Below the pieces are notes generated by a model, which worked only from the letters and a program-made list of their open reading frames with translations, was not told the origin of the DNA and did no database searches. 64,000 bases of DNA from Confluentibacter citreus (GTDB taxonomy: Bacteria; Bacteroidota; Bacteroidia; Flavobacteriales; Flavobacteriaceae): contig NZ_NIXN01000002.1 of NCBI RefSeq assembly GCF_002807055.1, positions 248,001-312,000 of the forward strand, given 5' to 3'. The first letter of the stretch is position 1, and each line of letters starts with the position of its first letter. Positions 1 through 8,228 of the stretch are shown here, in pieces. Position numbers and translations under genes: made by a program.

Positions 1-652
1 ATGTGGCTCTTGGACCTGGACGCAATGGAATGATTCTGTCTGCCATATAAATACCTTCATCAACATCATTGGTAATCAATAAAGCTGTGCGCTTGTCTTT
101 ACCCCAGATTCTCAAGATTTCATCCTGTAAATTGCCGCGTGTTAACGCATCCAATGCACCTAAAGGTTCATCCATAATAATCATCTCGGGTTTCATCGCC
201 AATGCCCTTGCAACCGACACTCTTTGGCGCATTCCTCCAGATAATTCCTTAGGACGTTTGTTTATGGCCGGCGTTAAGTTTACCATGTCCACGTATTCTG
301 CGACAATAGCTTGTAACTCCGACTTACTTTTCTTAGGAAATGCTTCCTTCACAGCCATGTATACATTCTGACCAACCGTTAACCAAGGCAGCAATGAATA
401 GTTTTGAAAAATAACACCGCGCTCATGACTGGTTCCAACAACAGGTTCACCTTTAAACAATACTTCGCCTTTAGTTGGCTCTAACAAGCCGTTTATAAGA
501 TTGACCAGTGTGGTCTTGCCGCTTCCTGTAAACCCTACAATAGCTACAAACTCTCCTTCCTCAATCGTTAGGTTGATATTGGAAAGCACCTCGGTAGTAT
601 TATCTCCTTGCCCGTAGGTTTTATAGATGTTTTTTAGTTCTAAATATGCCAT
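1..652 (-). CDS. Nitrate/nitrite ABC transporter ATP-binding protein (partial)
   Basis: Cytoplasmic ATPase of a NitT/TauT-type importer, probably for nitrate. The reading frame opens at an ATG at 650-652 and runs off the left edge, so the C-terminus is missing (about 217 residues visible). The Walker A is GFTGSGKTT (residues 40-48), the Q-loop region reads FQNYSLLPW, the signature is LSGGMRQR and the Walker B is [12 protein letters not shown], so all parts needed for ATP hydrolysis are present. It sits directly downstream of the matching permease and binding-protein genes on the same strand, separated from the permease by a repeat-filled gap. Nitrate as substrate is inferred from similarity to NrtC/NrtD and from the surrounding nitrate genes; cyanate, bicarbonate or taurine relatives share the fold. 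Confidence 0.9.
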   Translation of the reverse strand, partial: MAYLELKNIYKTYGQGDNTTEVLSNINLTIEEGEFVAIVGFTGSGKTTLVNLINGLLEPTKGEVLFKGEPVVGTSHERGVIFQNYSLLPWLTVGQNVYMAVKEAFPKKSKSELQAIVAEYVDMVNLTPAINKRPKELSGGMRQRVSVARALAMKPEMIIMDEPLGALDALTRGNLQDEILRIWGKDKRTALLITNDVDEGIYMADRIIPLRPGPRAT

Positions 653-662
653 TTCCTTTTCT

Positions 663-735
663 GTTTATTCGTTGATTCGTTTATTTGTTGATTTGTTGAT
701 GACGTATACACGATTAAACAATTCCACAGTTAAAC
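663..735. repeat. Degenerate inverted repeat, GATTCGTTTA family
   Basis: A gap element between the nrtB-like permease and the ATPase. The left arm (663-687) is built of words GTTTATTCG, GTTGATTCG and TTTATTTGTTG. The right arm (711-735) reads CGATTAAAC and CAGTTAAAC, and its reverse complement matches the left arm at 17 of 25 positions. The same words recur in at least six other gaps of this window. Confidence 0.75.
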
Positions 736-746
736 AAATTTTAAAC

Positions 747-1850
747 TCAATCATTTTTATTAAACGAAACCATCTTTTGAATTGTTAACATGATTCTATC
801 CAACATAAAACCAATCAGACCAATAACAAACATAGCTGCTATTATTTTTGAGTTGGAATCATTTGCTCCATTTTGAAATTCCTCCCAAACAAATAAGCCC
901 AATCCCGGACTTTGAGCCAAGAGTTCGATAGCAATAAGTACCATCCATGCCACAGACAACGTGATACGAAGTCCCGTAAAGATTAATGGTAATGACGATG
1001 GCAAAATCACTTTGAATACTTTTTGAATGGGGCCAAGCTTTAACACTTTTGCCACATTGATATAATCTTTATCCACAGAAGACACACCCATAGCTGTGTT
1101 TACCAATGTTGCCCACATAGAACAGAGTCCAACACTTATAAAACAGATGATGAAAGCGCTATCTGAACTGGAGTTTTTAGTGAATGTTTTTACAATCATA
1201 AAAACCAATAAGAACCAAACCACGGGAGATACAGGCTTAAAAATTTGTATCAACCAATTAACGGAACTTCTTAAAGTTGGACTTAACCCTATAACGATTC
1301 CGATAGGAACAGCAATGAAAAGTGCCAATAAGAATCCTGCAAATACCGTGATGATGCTCGTGTAGATTTGGTCAACGAATGATGGTCTTCCCGTATAAGT
1401 GATAGGATTTTCACCATTAGCGATACGCTTTTCATTAATCGCAGCTGTTTTCTCTATAAATGCTTTCTTATCTGCACTGATAACATAATGATCTGCCAGT
1501 AATGTTTGATAAGCTCCCCATACTTGTACAGGTGATGGCAATGCGTTTGGCTGGCATGATTTATCGCCAGAAGCAATACATGCTCTTAGTTTTTCGGCTT
1601 CTGCTGGCCCTTGCTCAACCAACGCTTTGTTTATCAAATGATTTGCTTCAATCTCATGAAGTTTATTAGCGCCCAGATACCACACTACAAAGAATAATAA
1701 AACCGAAGCTAGAGGCATTATTACTTTTCTTAAAAAGTTTTTAAAGTCATCTTTATCAAGCTTCCCTGCAAACACATTTTTTAATGTTTCTATAAATCCT
1801 GCCAAACCTATAAACCTGGTCACGTTTCCTAATGTTATGCTCTGCTTCAT
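747..1850 (-). CDS. nrtB: Nitrate ABC transporter permease, NrtB-like
   Basis: Inner-membrane permease of the nitrate importer, 367 residues. A membrane segment near residues 46-63 is followed by a long soluble insertion (about 65-160) with two cysteines (RACIASGDKSC), as in proteobacterial-type NrtB proteins. The binding-protein-dependent transport domain follows, with several membrane helices and the coupling region around AKVLKLGPIQKVFKVILP. The C-terminal stretch LGLFVWEEFQNGANDSNSK is typical of NrtB. It lies 29 bases downstream of the binding protein and before the ATPase, which makes an nrtABD-type operon. The family call is strong; exact specificity between nitrate and nitrite cannot be seen. 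Confidence 0.92.
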   Translation of the reverse strand: MKQSITLGNVTRFIGLAGFIETLKNVFAGKLDKDDFKNFLRKVIMPLASVLLFFVVWYLGANKLHEIEANHLINKALVEQGPAEAEKLRACIASGDKSCQPNALPSPVQVWGAYQTLLADHYVISADKKAFIEKTAAINEKRIANGENPITYTGRPSFVDQIYTSIITVFAGFLLALFIAVPIGIVIGLSPTLRSSVNWLIQIFKPVSPVVWFLLVFMIVKTFTKNSSSDSAFIICFISVGLCSMWATLVNTAMGVSSVDKDYINVAKVLKLGPIQKVFKVILPSSLPLIFTGLRITLSVAWMVLIAIELLAQSPGLGLFVWEEFQNGANDSNSKIIAAMFVIGLIGFMLDRIMLTIQKMVSFNKND

Positions 1851-1879
1851 TTTTTTTAAGTTTGAATTATTTAAAAGAA

Positions 1880-3250
1880 TTATATATCCTTGTTTCCGAT
1901 TTTAAAGCTATTGATGTAACCAATGGGATCTTTAGCATCGTATTTGGTACCATCTATAAAATCTGTTGTTGCCGGTTTGTAACCGTCTGTATCTGGCACA
2001 TCAGCAGCAGGCATGTGTCCTTCTTTCACCAACATATCAGCGGCTTGTTTCCAGATGTCTGGACGGTAAATATTTTTAATGGTTTCTTCGTACCATGCAG
2101 CTGGTTTCGCGTCAGGAATTTGTCCCCAACGACGCATTTGGGTTAAAAACCAAATACCATCAGAATAGAAAGGATAGGTGGCGTTGTATTTGTAGAATAC
2201 GTTAAAATCTGGTAAATCACGTTTATCACCTTTTTCAAATTCAAAGGTTCCTGTCATGGAGTTTGCCAAAACGGCTTCATCGGCCCCAACGTATTGTGAC
2301 ATCGATAATATTTTTACTGCCTCCGCCCTGTTACTTGGCTCATCCAACCATTTTCCTGCTCTTATCAATGCTTTTGTAATGGCAATGGCTGTATTCGGAT
2401 TTTCCTCAACAAACTTTTTGGTCATAACAAACACCTTTTCTGGGTTGTTTTTCCAGATATCGTAATTAGTCACCACAGGCACACCAATACCTTTAAATAC
2501 TGCTTGTTGGTTCCAAGGCTCGCCTACGCAATACCCATAAATAGTTCCTGCTTCCAAGGTTGCTGGCATTTGTGGCGGCGGTGTCACAGATAGTAACACA
2601 TCGGCATCAATTTGTCCTTGTACATTATCTGCCGTGTACATGCCTGGATTAATTCCAGCTGCAGCTAACCAATATCTTATTTCATAATTATGTGTAGAAA
2701 CAGGAAACACCATACCCATTTTAAATGGTTTTCCTGCATTTTTATATTGTGTAATGACCGGTTTTAAAGCATCTGCTTTGATGGGATGAATGGGTTTGCC
2801 ATCAGAATCAATTGGTACATTTGGTTTCATTTTTGACCAAACATCATTTGAAACGGTAATGGCATTACCATTTAAGTCCATTGAAAAAGGCGTTACCAAC
2901 TCGGCTTGTCTACCAAAACCAGCACCAGCCGCAATGGGTTGTCCCGCCAACATGTGCGACCCATCTAATTGTCCGTCAATGACACGATCTAATACGTTTT
3001 TCCAGTTTGATTGGGCTTCTACAGACACAAATAAGCCTTCGTCTTCAAAAAATCCTTTTTCTTTAGCGATGGCCAAAGGAGCCATATCTGTTAATTTGAT
3101 GAACCCAAACGTTAATTGCGGTTTTTCAATTGTTAATTTACTTTCTTCCGTTTCAGTGGCCGCTTCTTTTTTTTCAGCTTTGCCTCCGCAAGAAAATAGC
3201 ACTACCGAAAGAGAAAAAAGTAATGATGCTTTTGTAATTAGTGTTTTCAT
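1880..3250 (-). CDS. nrtA: Nitrate-binding lipoprotein of ABC importer, NrtA-like
   Basis: Extracytoplasmic binding protein of 456 residues. It starts with a lipoprotein signal peptide (SLSVVLFSC, lipid-modified Cys21) followed by a charged Lys/Glu-rich linker. From about residue 45 it matches the NrtA/CmpA family: [20 protein letters not shown] near the start, then [32 protein letters not shown] and [14 protein letters not shown]. It would deliver nitrate (possibly nitrite) to the permease. It is the first gene of the operon, and a palindrome of the FNR-like type lies 24 bases upstream of the start codon, which suggests control together with the other nitrate genes. Confidence 0.93.
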   Translation of the reverse strand: MKTLITKASLLFSLSVVLFSCGGKAEKKEAATETEESKLTIEKPQLTFGFIKLTDMAPLAIAKEKGFFEDEGLFVSVEAQSNWKNVLDRVIDGQLDGSHMLAGQPIAAGAGFGRQAELVTPFSMDLNGNAITVSNDVWSKMKPNVPIDSDGKPIHPIKADALKPVITQYKNAGKPFKMGMVFPVSTHNYEIRYWLAAAGINPGMYTADNVQGQIDADVLLSVTPPPQMPATLEAGTIYGYCVGEPWNQQAVFKGIGVPVVTNYDIWKNNPEKVFVMTKKFVEENPNTAIAITKALIRAGKWLDEPSNRAEAVKILSMSQYVGADEAVLANSMTGTFEFEKGDKRDLPDFNVFYKYNATYPFYSDGIWFLTQMRRWGQIPDAKPAAWYEETIKNIYRPDIWKQAADMLVKEGHMPAADVPDTDGYKPATTDFIDGTKYDAKDPIGYINSFKIGNKDI

Positions 3251-3273
3251 TTTTTGAATGTTTTAAGTTTACT

Positions 3274-3287
3274 AAGTATTTATACTT
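3274..3287. promoter_or_regulatory. Predicted FNR-type operator upstream of nrtA
   Basis: AAGTATTTATACTT, two 5-base half sites AAGTA and TACTT spaced by 4 bases, the same geometry as FNR boxes. Read on the minus strand it is preceded by TATATTTG (3296-3303), which fits a Bacteroidota -7 box. The same palindrome occurs before globin, fnr, narK, nirB and the narL-like gene. Confidence 0.6.
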
Positions 3288-3509
3288 ATTTTTGACAAAT
3301 ATATAAGTAGTTTAAAATAATTTATATGGTTATAACCATTTAAAAACAACTTTTTAAACCATTAAAATACCTGCAAAAAAATAGGTTTATTACATAAACA
3401 TTTAATAAACAAATATTTAAACAAAATATATTTCTAAGTTTTAATGCTTATTTTTCTAAGTATTACCCTAATTAATTACTTAGTTTATTAAAATAAAAGA
3501 GAGCGTAAA

Positions 3510-4217
3510 TTATTTTTGTAGGGACTTTAGCCATTCATCTTGGGACAAACCAATATATTTTTTATTGGTTCCATAAGGATCTTCGCTTCCTTTGAAATAA
3601 TCCTGAATCGTTTTCATTGGAATCGTGTCCTTTAATTTGGTTGGCACTTTATAGGTGTGGTTGCCATGGAAATCATGACATTGGATACAGGTAAACCATT
3701 CTTCATTGGCTATTAACGTTTTATGATCTATATCTAGTGGATCATTCTCTACTTCTAATTTTTGATGGCAATTCATGCAATAATCAATGGAAGGTACTGT
3801 AACGCGTTCTGCATGATGTTCAGAATGGCAAGTAATACAAGTTCTGGCATCTATTTTCTTTACCGCTTCCTTAAATCGAGGTTCTGAAAATCGGTAATTT
3901 GGATGACGATCATTAGGTCTGTCATGGCATCCCAAACAATTGTTTAGAGTAACATCTTGTGTTCCAAAGTCAACACCTGTTTTTCTAGCACCAACAGCAT
4001 GGGACATATTCGACTGGAGTTGTTGCCAAAGATTCCCTTTAGCATCTGCATGGCAAGTGAAACAAGACAGCTCCTCATGACCTGCATTCATCGGTCCAAG
4101 TGAGATATACGCTTCTGAGGATTCCCTGGTAAAGAAATAGAAAATCGAAACTCCCAAAACCAAACCAATTACACCTCCTAAAAATTGTCTTTTTCTTAAC
4201 GGACTTACTTTAAACAT
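3510..4217 (-). CDS. Membrane-anchored pentahaem cytochrome c
   Basis: A 235-residue protein with one N-terminal membrane anchor (about 13-30) after a basic start (LRKRQ). Five CxxCH haem c motifs follow, at C52, C94, C127, C147 and C177. Several extra His residues (SEHH, HPNYR) could serve as distal ligands. The layout recalls NapC/NrfH- and NrfB-like electron carriers, but the spacing does not match any one family closely. It should lie on the periplasmic side and pass electrons to or from other partners. It is the last gene of a tight cluster (19 bases after the reductase) with a membrane cytochrome b and a flavin reductase, which suggests it is the outer end of a transmembrane electron chain. 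Its terminal partner is unknown. Confidence 0.85.
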   Translation of the reverse strand: MFKVSPLRKRQFLGGVIGLVLGVSIFYFFTRESSEAYISLGPMNAGHEELSCFTCHADAKGNLWQQLQSNMSHAVGARKTGVDFGTQDVTLNNCLGCHDRPNDRHPNYRFSEPRFKEAVKKIDARTCITCHSEHHAERVTVPSIDYCMNCHQKLEVENDPLDIDHKTLIANEEWFTCIQCHDFHGNHTYKVPTKLKDTIPMKTIQDYFKGSEDPYGTNKKYIGLSQDEWLKSLQK

Positions 4218-4236
4218 AAAAATTGAATTTATACCA

Positions 4237-5265
4237 TTAAAACTCCAGAACTATGGCTTCACTTTCCGGATAACTGATACAGGTTAAAACATAGCCTTTA
4301 GCAACGTCTTCCTCGCTTAAAAAGTGTCCGTCAATCATTTTAATGTCTCCAGAAACACATGTAGCTTTACATGTAGAACACATACCAGCCCTGCATGAAT
4401 AGGGCAAAACAATGTTGTCAGACATCGCTTGTTGCAATATTGATTTATCGCCTCTTACTTTAATTTGATGTGTTTTACCACCTAACTTTATGCTTACATC
4501 ACTCATCAAGTCTTTCCCGAACATTTTAACAATAGGGCTTTTAAAGACTTCAATCTTTATTTTTTCCCTTGAAATACCGTTATCATTTAAAATTTCCTTC
4601 ACCTTTTCCATATAGCCAAACGGCCCACATATCATGTAAACATAATCACCATAAAAAAGACCATGTTTTAAGAAAATTCCATCAATAAGTTCTTTTGTTG
4701 CCAGTCCAGAATGATAATTGTTATCATTCATATTTAGGGATGATACAATATGCTCAACTTGAAAATTGTCAGGATATTTGTTTTCAAGAGCCGTTATTTC
4801 ATTTTTAAAAATAATAGACCCAATGTCCCTATTTGCATAAACCAATAAAACCCTTGAACTTGCCTCGTTTACCAAAACCGATTCTGCAATGGAGTAGATT
4901 GGAGTAATGCCACTGCCTCCAGCAAATAGCACATATTGCTTTTGAGAATTTTTATTGGGTTCAATGTAAAAGGATCCCGCAGGTTTATCTATTTCCAGTG
5001 TATCACCTACTTTGATATGGTCATGTATATAATTGGAAACCAATCCTTTTTCTACACGCTTTATAGTGATCTTCAAATCCTTATCCGTATATGGATTGCT
5101 GCTGAACGAATAAGCCCTTTTATGCACTACATGATCTATAGGCACATGAATAGTTAAAAATTGCCCAGGTTTGTATGATACCTTATTAAAGAAATTTCCG
5201 TTTTTGAAACACAGGCTTAACGCATCATCTGTTTCCTTTATAATATTTTTTATCTGAAGTTTCAT
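4237..5265 (-). CDS. FAD/NAD(P)H oxidoreductase with C-terminal [2Fe-2S] domain
   Basis: Cytoplasmic reductase of 342 residues in the PaaE/ferredoxin-NADP reductase class. The FAD-binding motif is RAYS (residues 50-53), and the NAD(P)-binding loop AGGSGITPI lies near residue 117. A plant-type ferredoxin domain ends the protein, with cluster cysteines C291, C296, C299 and C329 (CRAGMCSTC). It would take electrons from NAD(P)H through FAD to the iron-sulfur cluster. It lies 17 bases after a two-haem-b membrane protein and 19 bases before a pentahaem cytochrome, so the membrane cytochrome is the likely acceptor; the globin gene of the same cluster is another possible partner. The domain call is firm; the partner is inference. 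Confidence 0.9.
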   Translation of the reverse strand: MKLQIKNIIKETDDALSLCFKNGNFFNKVSYKPGQFLTIHVPIDHVVHKRAYSFSSNPYTDKDLKITIKRVEKGLVSNYIHDHIKVGDTLEIDKPAGSFYIEPNKNSQKQYVLFAGGSGITPIYSIAESVLVNEASSRVLLVYANRDIGSIIFKNEITALENKYPDNFQVEHIVSSLNMNDNNYHSGLATKELIDGIFLKHGLFYGDYVYMICGPFGYMEKVKEILNDNGISREKIKIEVFKSPIVKMFGKDLMSDVSIKLGGKTHQIKVRGDKSILQQAMSDNIVLPYSCRAGMCSTCKATCVSGDIKMIDGHFLSEEDVAKGYVLTCISYPESEAIVLEF

Positions 5266-5282
5266 GGGCTAGAGTTTGAAGA

Positions 5283-5762
5283 TTATTTATAATAAAACAC
5301 CACGCCTATATGAAAGAACATGACTATGGTGACCATGATAGAAAATGCCACATGCATAATCATCCAGCCTTTAAATAACCAATCGCTATTATTTTTAATG
5401 ACATCTAAATTGAGATAACCCAACAACGTATTTGAAAAAAACACATATGAAAAAAACAACAAATACCCATAACCAAAGCCCATGCTGTGGACGTAAAATA
5501 GTAACGGACTCAATGCGCCAGCCCATTTATGAATAAGTAACATGGTTTGGGCATTTTTTCTGAATTTTTTAATGATTCTGCTCAAGGTTAGAAACCACTG
5601 CAATGTTATAAATAACGCTAGTCCTAAACCAGACCAACGCTTATACATTTCGTCTTGTTGAAACGTTTTAAGCCATGTCCATTCCAATTTTAAAAAAAAC
5701 TGTAAAAAAAATAGTGATAGCAGTATTAAGCCCAGTAGTGTAGATTTGTTGTTTTTTACCAT
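5283..5762 (-). CDS. Ferric-reductase-like membrane cytochrome b (two haem b predicted)
   Basis: A small integral membrane protein (159 residues, about five membrane helices). Two pairs of histidines are each spaced by 13 residues: H78 and H92 around LLIHKWAG and YVHSMGFG, and H137 and H151 around MIMHVAF and FFHIGV. Such pairs on two helices are the haem ligand pattern of ferric reductase/NADPH oxidase membrane domains and similar di-haem cytochromes b. The stacked hemes would carry electrons across the membrane. The next gene encodes a NAD(P)H/FAD/[2Fe-2S] reductase and the one after it a periplasmic multihaem cytochrome, so the role of transmembrane wire is well supported by context. No family name can be assigned with certainty. 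Confidence 0.72.
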   Translation of the reverse strand: MVKNNKSTLLGLILLSLFFLQFFLKLEWTWLKTFQQDEMYKRWSGLGLALFITLQWFLTLSRIIKKFRKNAQTMLLIHKWAGALSPLLFYVHSMGFGYGYLLFFSYVFFSNTLLGYLNLDVIKNNSDWLFKGWMIMHVAFSIMVTIVMFFHIGVVFYYK

Positions 5763-5822
5763 ATGAATGTCAATGCTTTAGCTTTAATTCAAGGATTTAC
5801 AGATTTAAAAGACCTCTGTTTA

Positions 5823-6647
5823 CTATTTTACTACGACTAATTTTTTCATGGTTTCATAGGCTGTTAATTTCCTAACACTATCCAAAAACACTTCAGCAGA
5901 TGGCAAGTATTTACCCTCTTGTGGCCATTTATTGCCTATCTCAGGTTTCTCACTATTAATAAATGCTTCAACCTCACTTAAATATTCTTTGTAAGTATCT
6001 AAAGTACCTTTAGCATAAGAATCCAATATCGCTACGGTTTCTTTATAGCTCAACGAGTCTTTTGGATATTGCCACGTGGTTGCCCCCATAACATCCCCAA
6101 GTTTCCAATCCGTTTTAGGTGATTGTTTATGGTCGTTATGACAAGTAACACATGCAGCCGCACTTGCTAAATCGGCGAACATGGCAGTATGCAATTTGGT
6201 ATCTTCTTCATAGAAAAATTCAGGCTTTTGGCTCAATTTTATTTTTTCGAATAACTCAGCTTGTTTACCAACAAACTTATTGGCAGCATTTACAGGAAAA
6301 TCTGAGCCTAAATACAAACCAAGAGGCACAGGGCCTTTTTGAATACTTGTTGCTATCCCTCTTAAAAATAAAGCTGGTAATGGGCCAGCCTCTACATCAT
6401 CTTTTCTCCAGTCTTCATCAAACTTCATTCCTTGTAATTTACCCTGGCCCACAATCGCAGACGTATATAAAGTTCTAGTAACATCATTTTCTTTTGCTAC
6501 CATTTCCAATACTTCGTCTACCGAAAATACAGGCTCATCAATTAAAGCACTTGATTTCTCTTCCGGAACACCTCCACAAGAGGTTAAAAAGACATTAATA
6601 GCTAATGCAAAAACGCTTATAAACGAAAACTGTTTTTTATTTTTCAT
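5823..6647 (-). CDS. DUF3365/Tll0287-like haem c lipoprotein
   Basis: A 274-residue exported protein. The start is taken at 6647, where a lipoprotein signal begins (MKNKKQFSF, lipobox LTSC); a longer frame from 6725 would run into the upstream globin gene and lacks a signal at its N-terminus. The C-terminal half has one haem c motif, CVTCHNDH, followed by SPKTDWKLGDVMG, which is the hallmark of the DUF3365/Tll0287-like sensor or haem domain. It should be anchored in a membrane facing the periplasm. In this cluster it may bind a gas or a small ligand, or carry electrons; its exact job is unknown. No kinase or other output domain is attached, unlike many relatives. Confidence 0.82.
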   Translation of the reverse strand: MKNKKQFSFISVFALAINVFLTSCGGVPEEKSSALIDEPVFSVDEVLEMVAKENDVTRTLYTSAIVGQGKLQGMKFDEDWRKDDVEAGPLPALFLRGIATSIQKGPVPLGLYLGSDFPVNAANKFVGKQAELFEKIKLSQKPEFFYEEDTKLHTAMFADLASAAACVTCHNDHKQSPKTDWKLGDVMGATTWQYPKDSLSYKETVAILDSYAKGTLDTYKEYLSEVEAFINSEKPEIGNKWPQEGKYLPSAEVFLDSVRKLTAYETMKKLVVVK

Positions 6648-6705
6648 ACATGTAAAATTTATTTGTTTATTTAAGGTCATGTGGTTGATTTTTAAGTTTA
6701 TTAAA

Positions 6706-7125
6706 TTAATTTTTGTATGAAGCATCTATCATAACTGAAGACATCGTTCCATACACCGTTGCCCAAGCGTCTTTAACCTCAGGCGTGAAATCATCACCTA
6801 AGCCTACTTTCAACGTATCTAACAATGCAGCACCAACAGTATTATAATGAGATGGTTCTACTTTATACTCTACATGTCTTTTCCCTAAATTTTGAAGTAC
6901 GGGAACCAAAGCTTCTAGATTGCTCAAGCCAGCAACTGCTGCAGCTAGCATAGTCATCAACTTATTACCTTGAACTTTCATCGCCTCTTCGCTATTAGGA
7001 AACAATGCTTTTAGTGTGGGGTCTAATTCAAATAATTTTGAGTAAAATATGTCAGCTGCTGTTGCCGCAATTGGTTTTACTTTTTCAAATGAATCTTGTA
7101 CGAGCGTGATTGTTTTTTGTTCCAT
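6706..7125 (-). CDS. Single-domain globin (bacterial haemoglobin)
   Basis: A 139-residue globin of the flavohaemoglobin/Vitreoscilla type without a reductase domain. Visible landmarks are the CD-corner Phe (F42 in LKALFP), a probable distal Gln (Q52 in VQGNKL) and the proximal His (H84 in GKRHVEYK), followed by SHYNTVGAALL. Such globins bind O2 and NO, and several act in NO dioxygenation when given a reductase. It leads a five-gene same-strand cluster that includes a FAD/[2Fe-2S] reductase and lies between nitrate import genes and an FNR-like regulator. A palindromic operator is 39 bases upstream. NO detoxification or sensing is therefore a good guess, but O2 supply is also possible. Confidence 0.9.
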   Translation of the reverse strand: MEQKTITLVQDSFEKVKPIAATAADIFYSKLFELDPTLKALFPNSEEAMKVQGNKLMTMLAAAVAGLSNLEALVPVLQNLGKRHVEYKVEPSHYNTVGAALLDTLKVGLGDDFTPEVKDAWATVYGTMSSVMIDASYKN

Positions 7126-7163
7126 TTTATTATTATTAGTGTTTGTTAAGTTTACTTACAAAT

Positions 7164-7177
7164 ACGTATTAATACTT
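7164..7177. promoter_or_regulatory. Predicted FNR-type operator upstream of globin
   Basis: ACGTATTAATACTT, one mismatch from the perfect palindrome AAGTATTAATACTT. On the minus strand it reads AAGTATTAATACGT followed by TATTTG, close to a -7 box. TATTTTTG on the minus strand also lies just upstream of it. It is in the 218-base gap before the globin operon, where no gene is seen. Confidence 0.6.
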
Positions 7178-7343
7178 ATTTTGAACAAAAATAAAAGGAG
7201 TTTATTAGAATAATAATGAAATAAGGCAGTGTAAAAAAACTTTTTTTACATGCAAAAAACTACAAAAACGCAGTTTCTATATAAATATAAAGTTGTTTTT
7301 AAGTATTTTCTTGAAAAATAAAATGAATACGTAGTGAGAACGA

Positions 7344-8102
7344 TTAGCTATCTAAGAAGTAGTTATGCTCGCTAATTTCTTTTTTAAGACCTTCAATGTT
7401 ATTAATACCTATTCGCTTGCCTTTTGCAATAATCAGGTGTTCCTTTTTTAAGATTGAAAAGATACGAATGACTTGTTCTTCGGTAGTTCCTGCATAATCC
7501 GCATATTCCTTTCTACTTAGAACAACATTTAAAAAGCCTTTGTTTTCTCCAAACTTTCTATTAATATACAATAAGGTATCAATAACGCGTTCCCTAACGG
7601 TCATTTGGGAAAGTGACTTTACCTTTGATTCGCTCCTATTGAGTTCATTAGCATAAAAAAGCATCATATCATACGTAAACTCTGGAGTTTTATATAGTGC
7701 TTTTTGTAAACTGCTCTTAGAAAAATAACAAAGCATGGTATCTTCAAGCGCAATGGCACCAATGGAATAATACTCTTCTGTTCCAAAACCTCGGTGTCCA
7801 ATAATTTCACCTTCCTTAGCAAATCTTACTATTTGCTCCCTCCCATTGATGCCTGTTCTAAAAACTTTCACCTTACCCTTTAAGACAAAGAAAAGTCCAT
7901 TTACCGGCGCACCTTCCATAATGAATTGATGACCCTTTTTACATCGTATATTATTTTTTTCATAAGGTAAATCAGATTCGGAAAGTGCCACATAGTTTCG
8001 TTTTATCAAGCAAGTCCCATTGTCACAAACACTACAACCTAACCCTGAGAAAGGTCGTCTGGCTACATTAGATTGGTATGATTTTGCTACTTCAGAATCC
8101 AT
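7344..8102 (-). CDS. FNR-type transcription factor with candidate [4Fe-4S] cysteines
   Basis: CRP/FNR-family regulator, 252 residues from the ATG at 8102 (a longer frame starts at 8135, inside the operator region). The N-terminus carries CSVCDNGTC, giving a C-x2-C-x4-C group. A further Cys lies in ALEDTMLCYF, which aligns with the segment of E. coli FNR that holds its fourth ligand (ALETSMVCEI). The cyclic-nucleotide-like beta roll is followed by a winged helix with recognition helix GTTEEQVIRIF, which keeps the Glu and Arg of FNR (VETISRLL). This fits an oxygen- or NO-sensing cluster regulator, though ligation is inferred by alignment. It is divergent from moeA, and palindromes with FNR spacing occur at its own promoter and before neighbouring nitrate genes. 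Confidence 0.88.
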   Translation of the reverse strand: MDSEVAKSYQSNVARRPFSGLGCSVCDNGTCLIKRNYVALSESDLPYEKNNIRCKKGHQFIMEGAPVNGLFFVLKGKVKVFRTGINGREQIVRFAKEGEIIGHRGFGTEEYYSIGAIALEDTMLCYFSKSSLQKALYKTPEFTYDMMLFYANELNRSESKVKSLSQMTVRERVIDTLLYINRKFGENKGFLNVVLSRKEYADYAGTTEEQVIRIFSILKKEHLIIAKGKRIGINNIEGLKKEISEHNYFLDS

Positions 8103-8139
8103 AATAATGTTAAAATGATCATGTGAACGAAACAAATAT

Positions 8140-8153
8140 ACGTATTAATACTT
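8140..8153. promoter_or_regulatory. Predicted FNR-type operator in the fnr/moeA divergent region
   Basis: ACGTATTAATACTT between the two divergent genes. On the minus strand it overlaps by one base the -7-like box TATATTTG (8133-8140) that would drive the regulator gene, implying autoregulation. A second half site (ATACTTATT) lies at 8167-8175 on the moeA side. Confidence 0.6.
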
Positions 8154-8176
8154 ATATTTTATAAAAATACTTATTT

Positions 8177-8209
8177 TTTGTAAAAAATATTAAATTTTCG
8201 TTATGTTTG
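8177..8209 (+). promoter_or_regulatory. Bacteroidota-type promoter for the moeA operon
   Basis: TTTG at 8177-8180 and TATGTTTG at 8202-8209, separated by 21 bases, fit the TTTG / TAnnTTTG promoter pattern of Bacteroidota. The predicted transcript would start about a dozen bases before the moeA ATG at 8229. Confidence 0.5.
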
Positions 8210-8228
8210 TATATATATAACGATTTGT

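Noticed and set aside
6648-6725. Start of the DUF3365 gene at 6725
   Set aside because: It overlaps the globin gene and puts 26 residues before the lipoprotein signal peptide; the ATG at 6647 fits the signal.
6706-7125. Flavohaemoglobin Hmp
   Set aside because: The protein ends after the globin domain; no FAD/NAD domain is fused.
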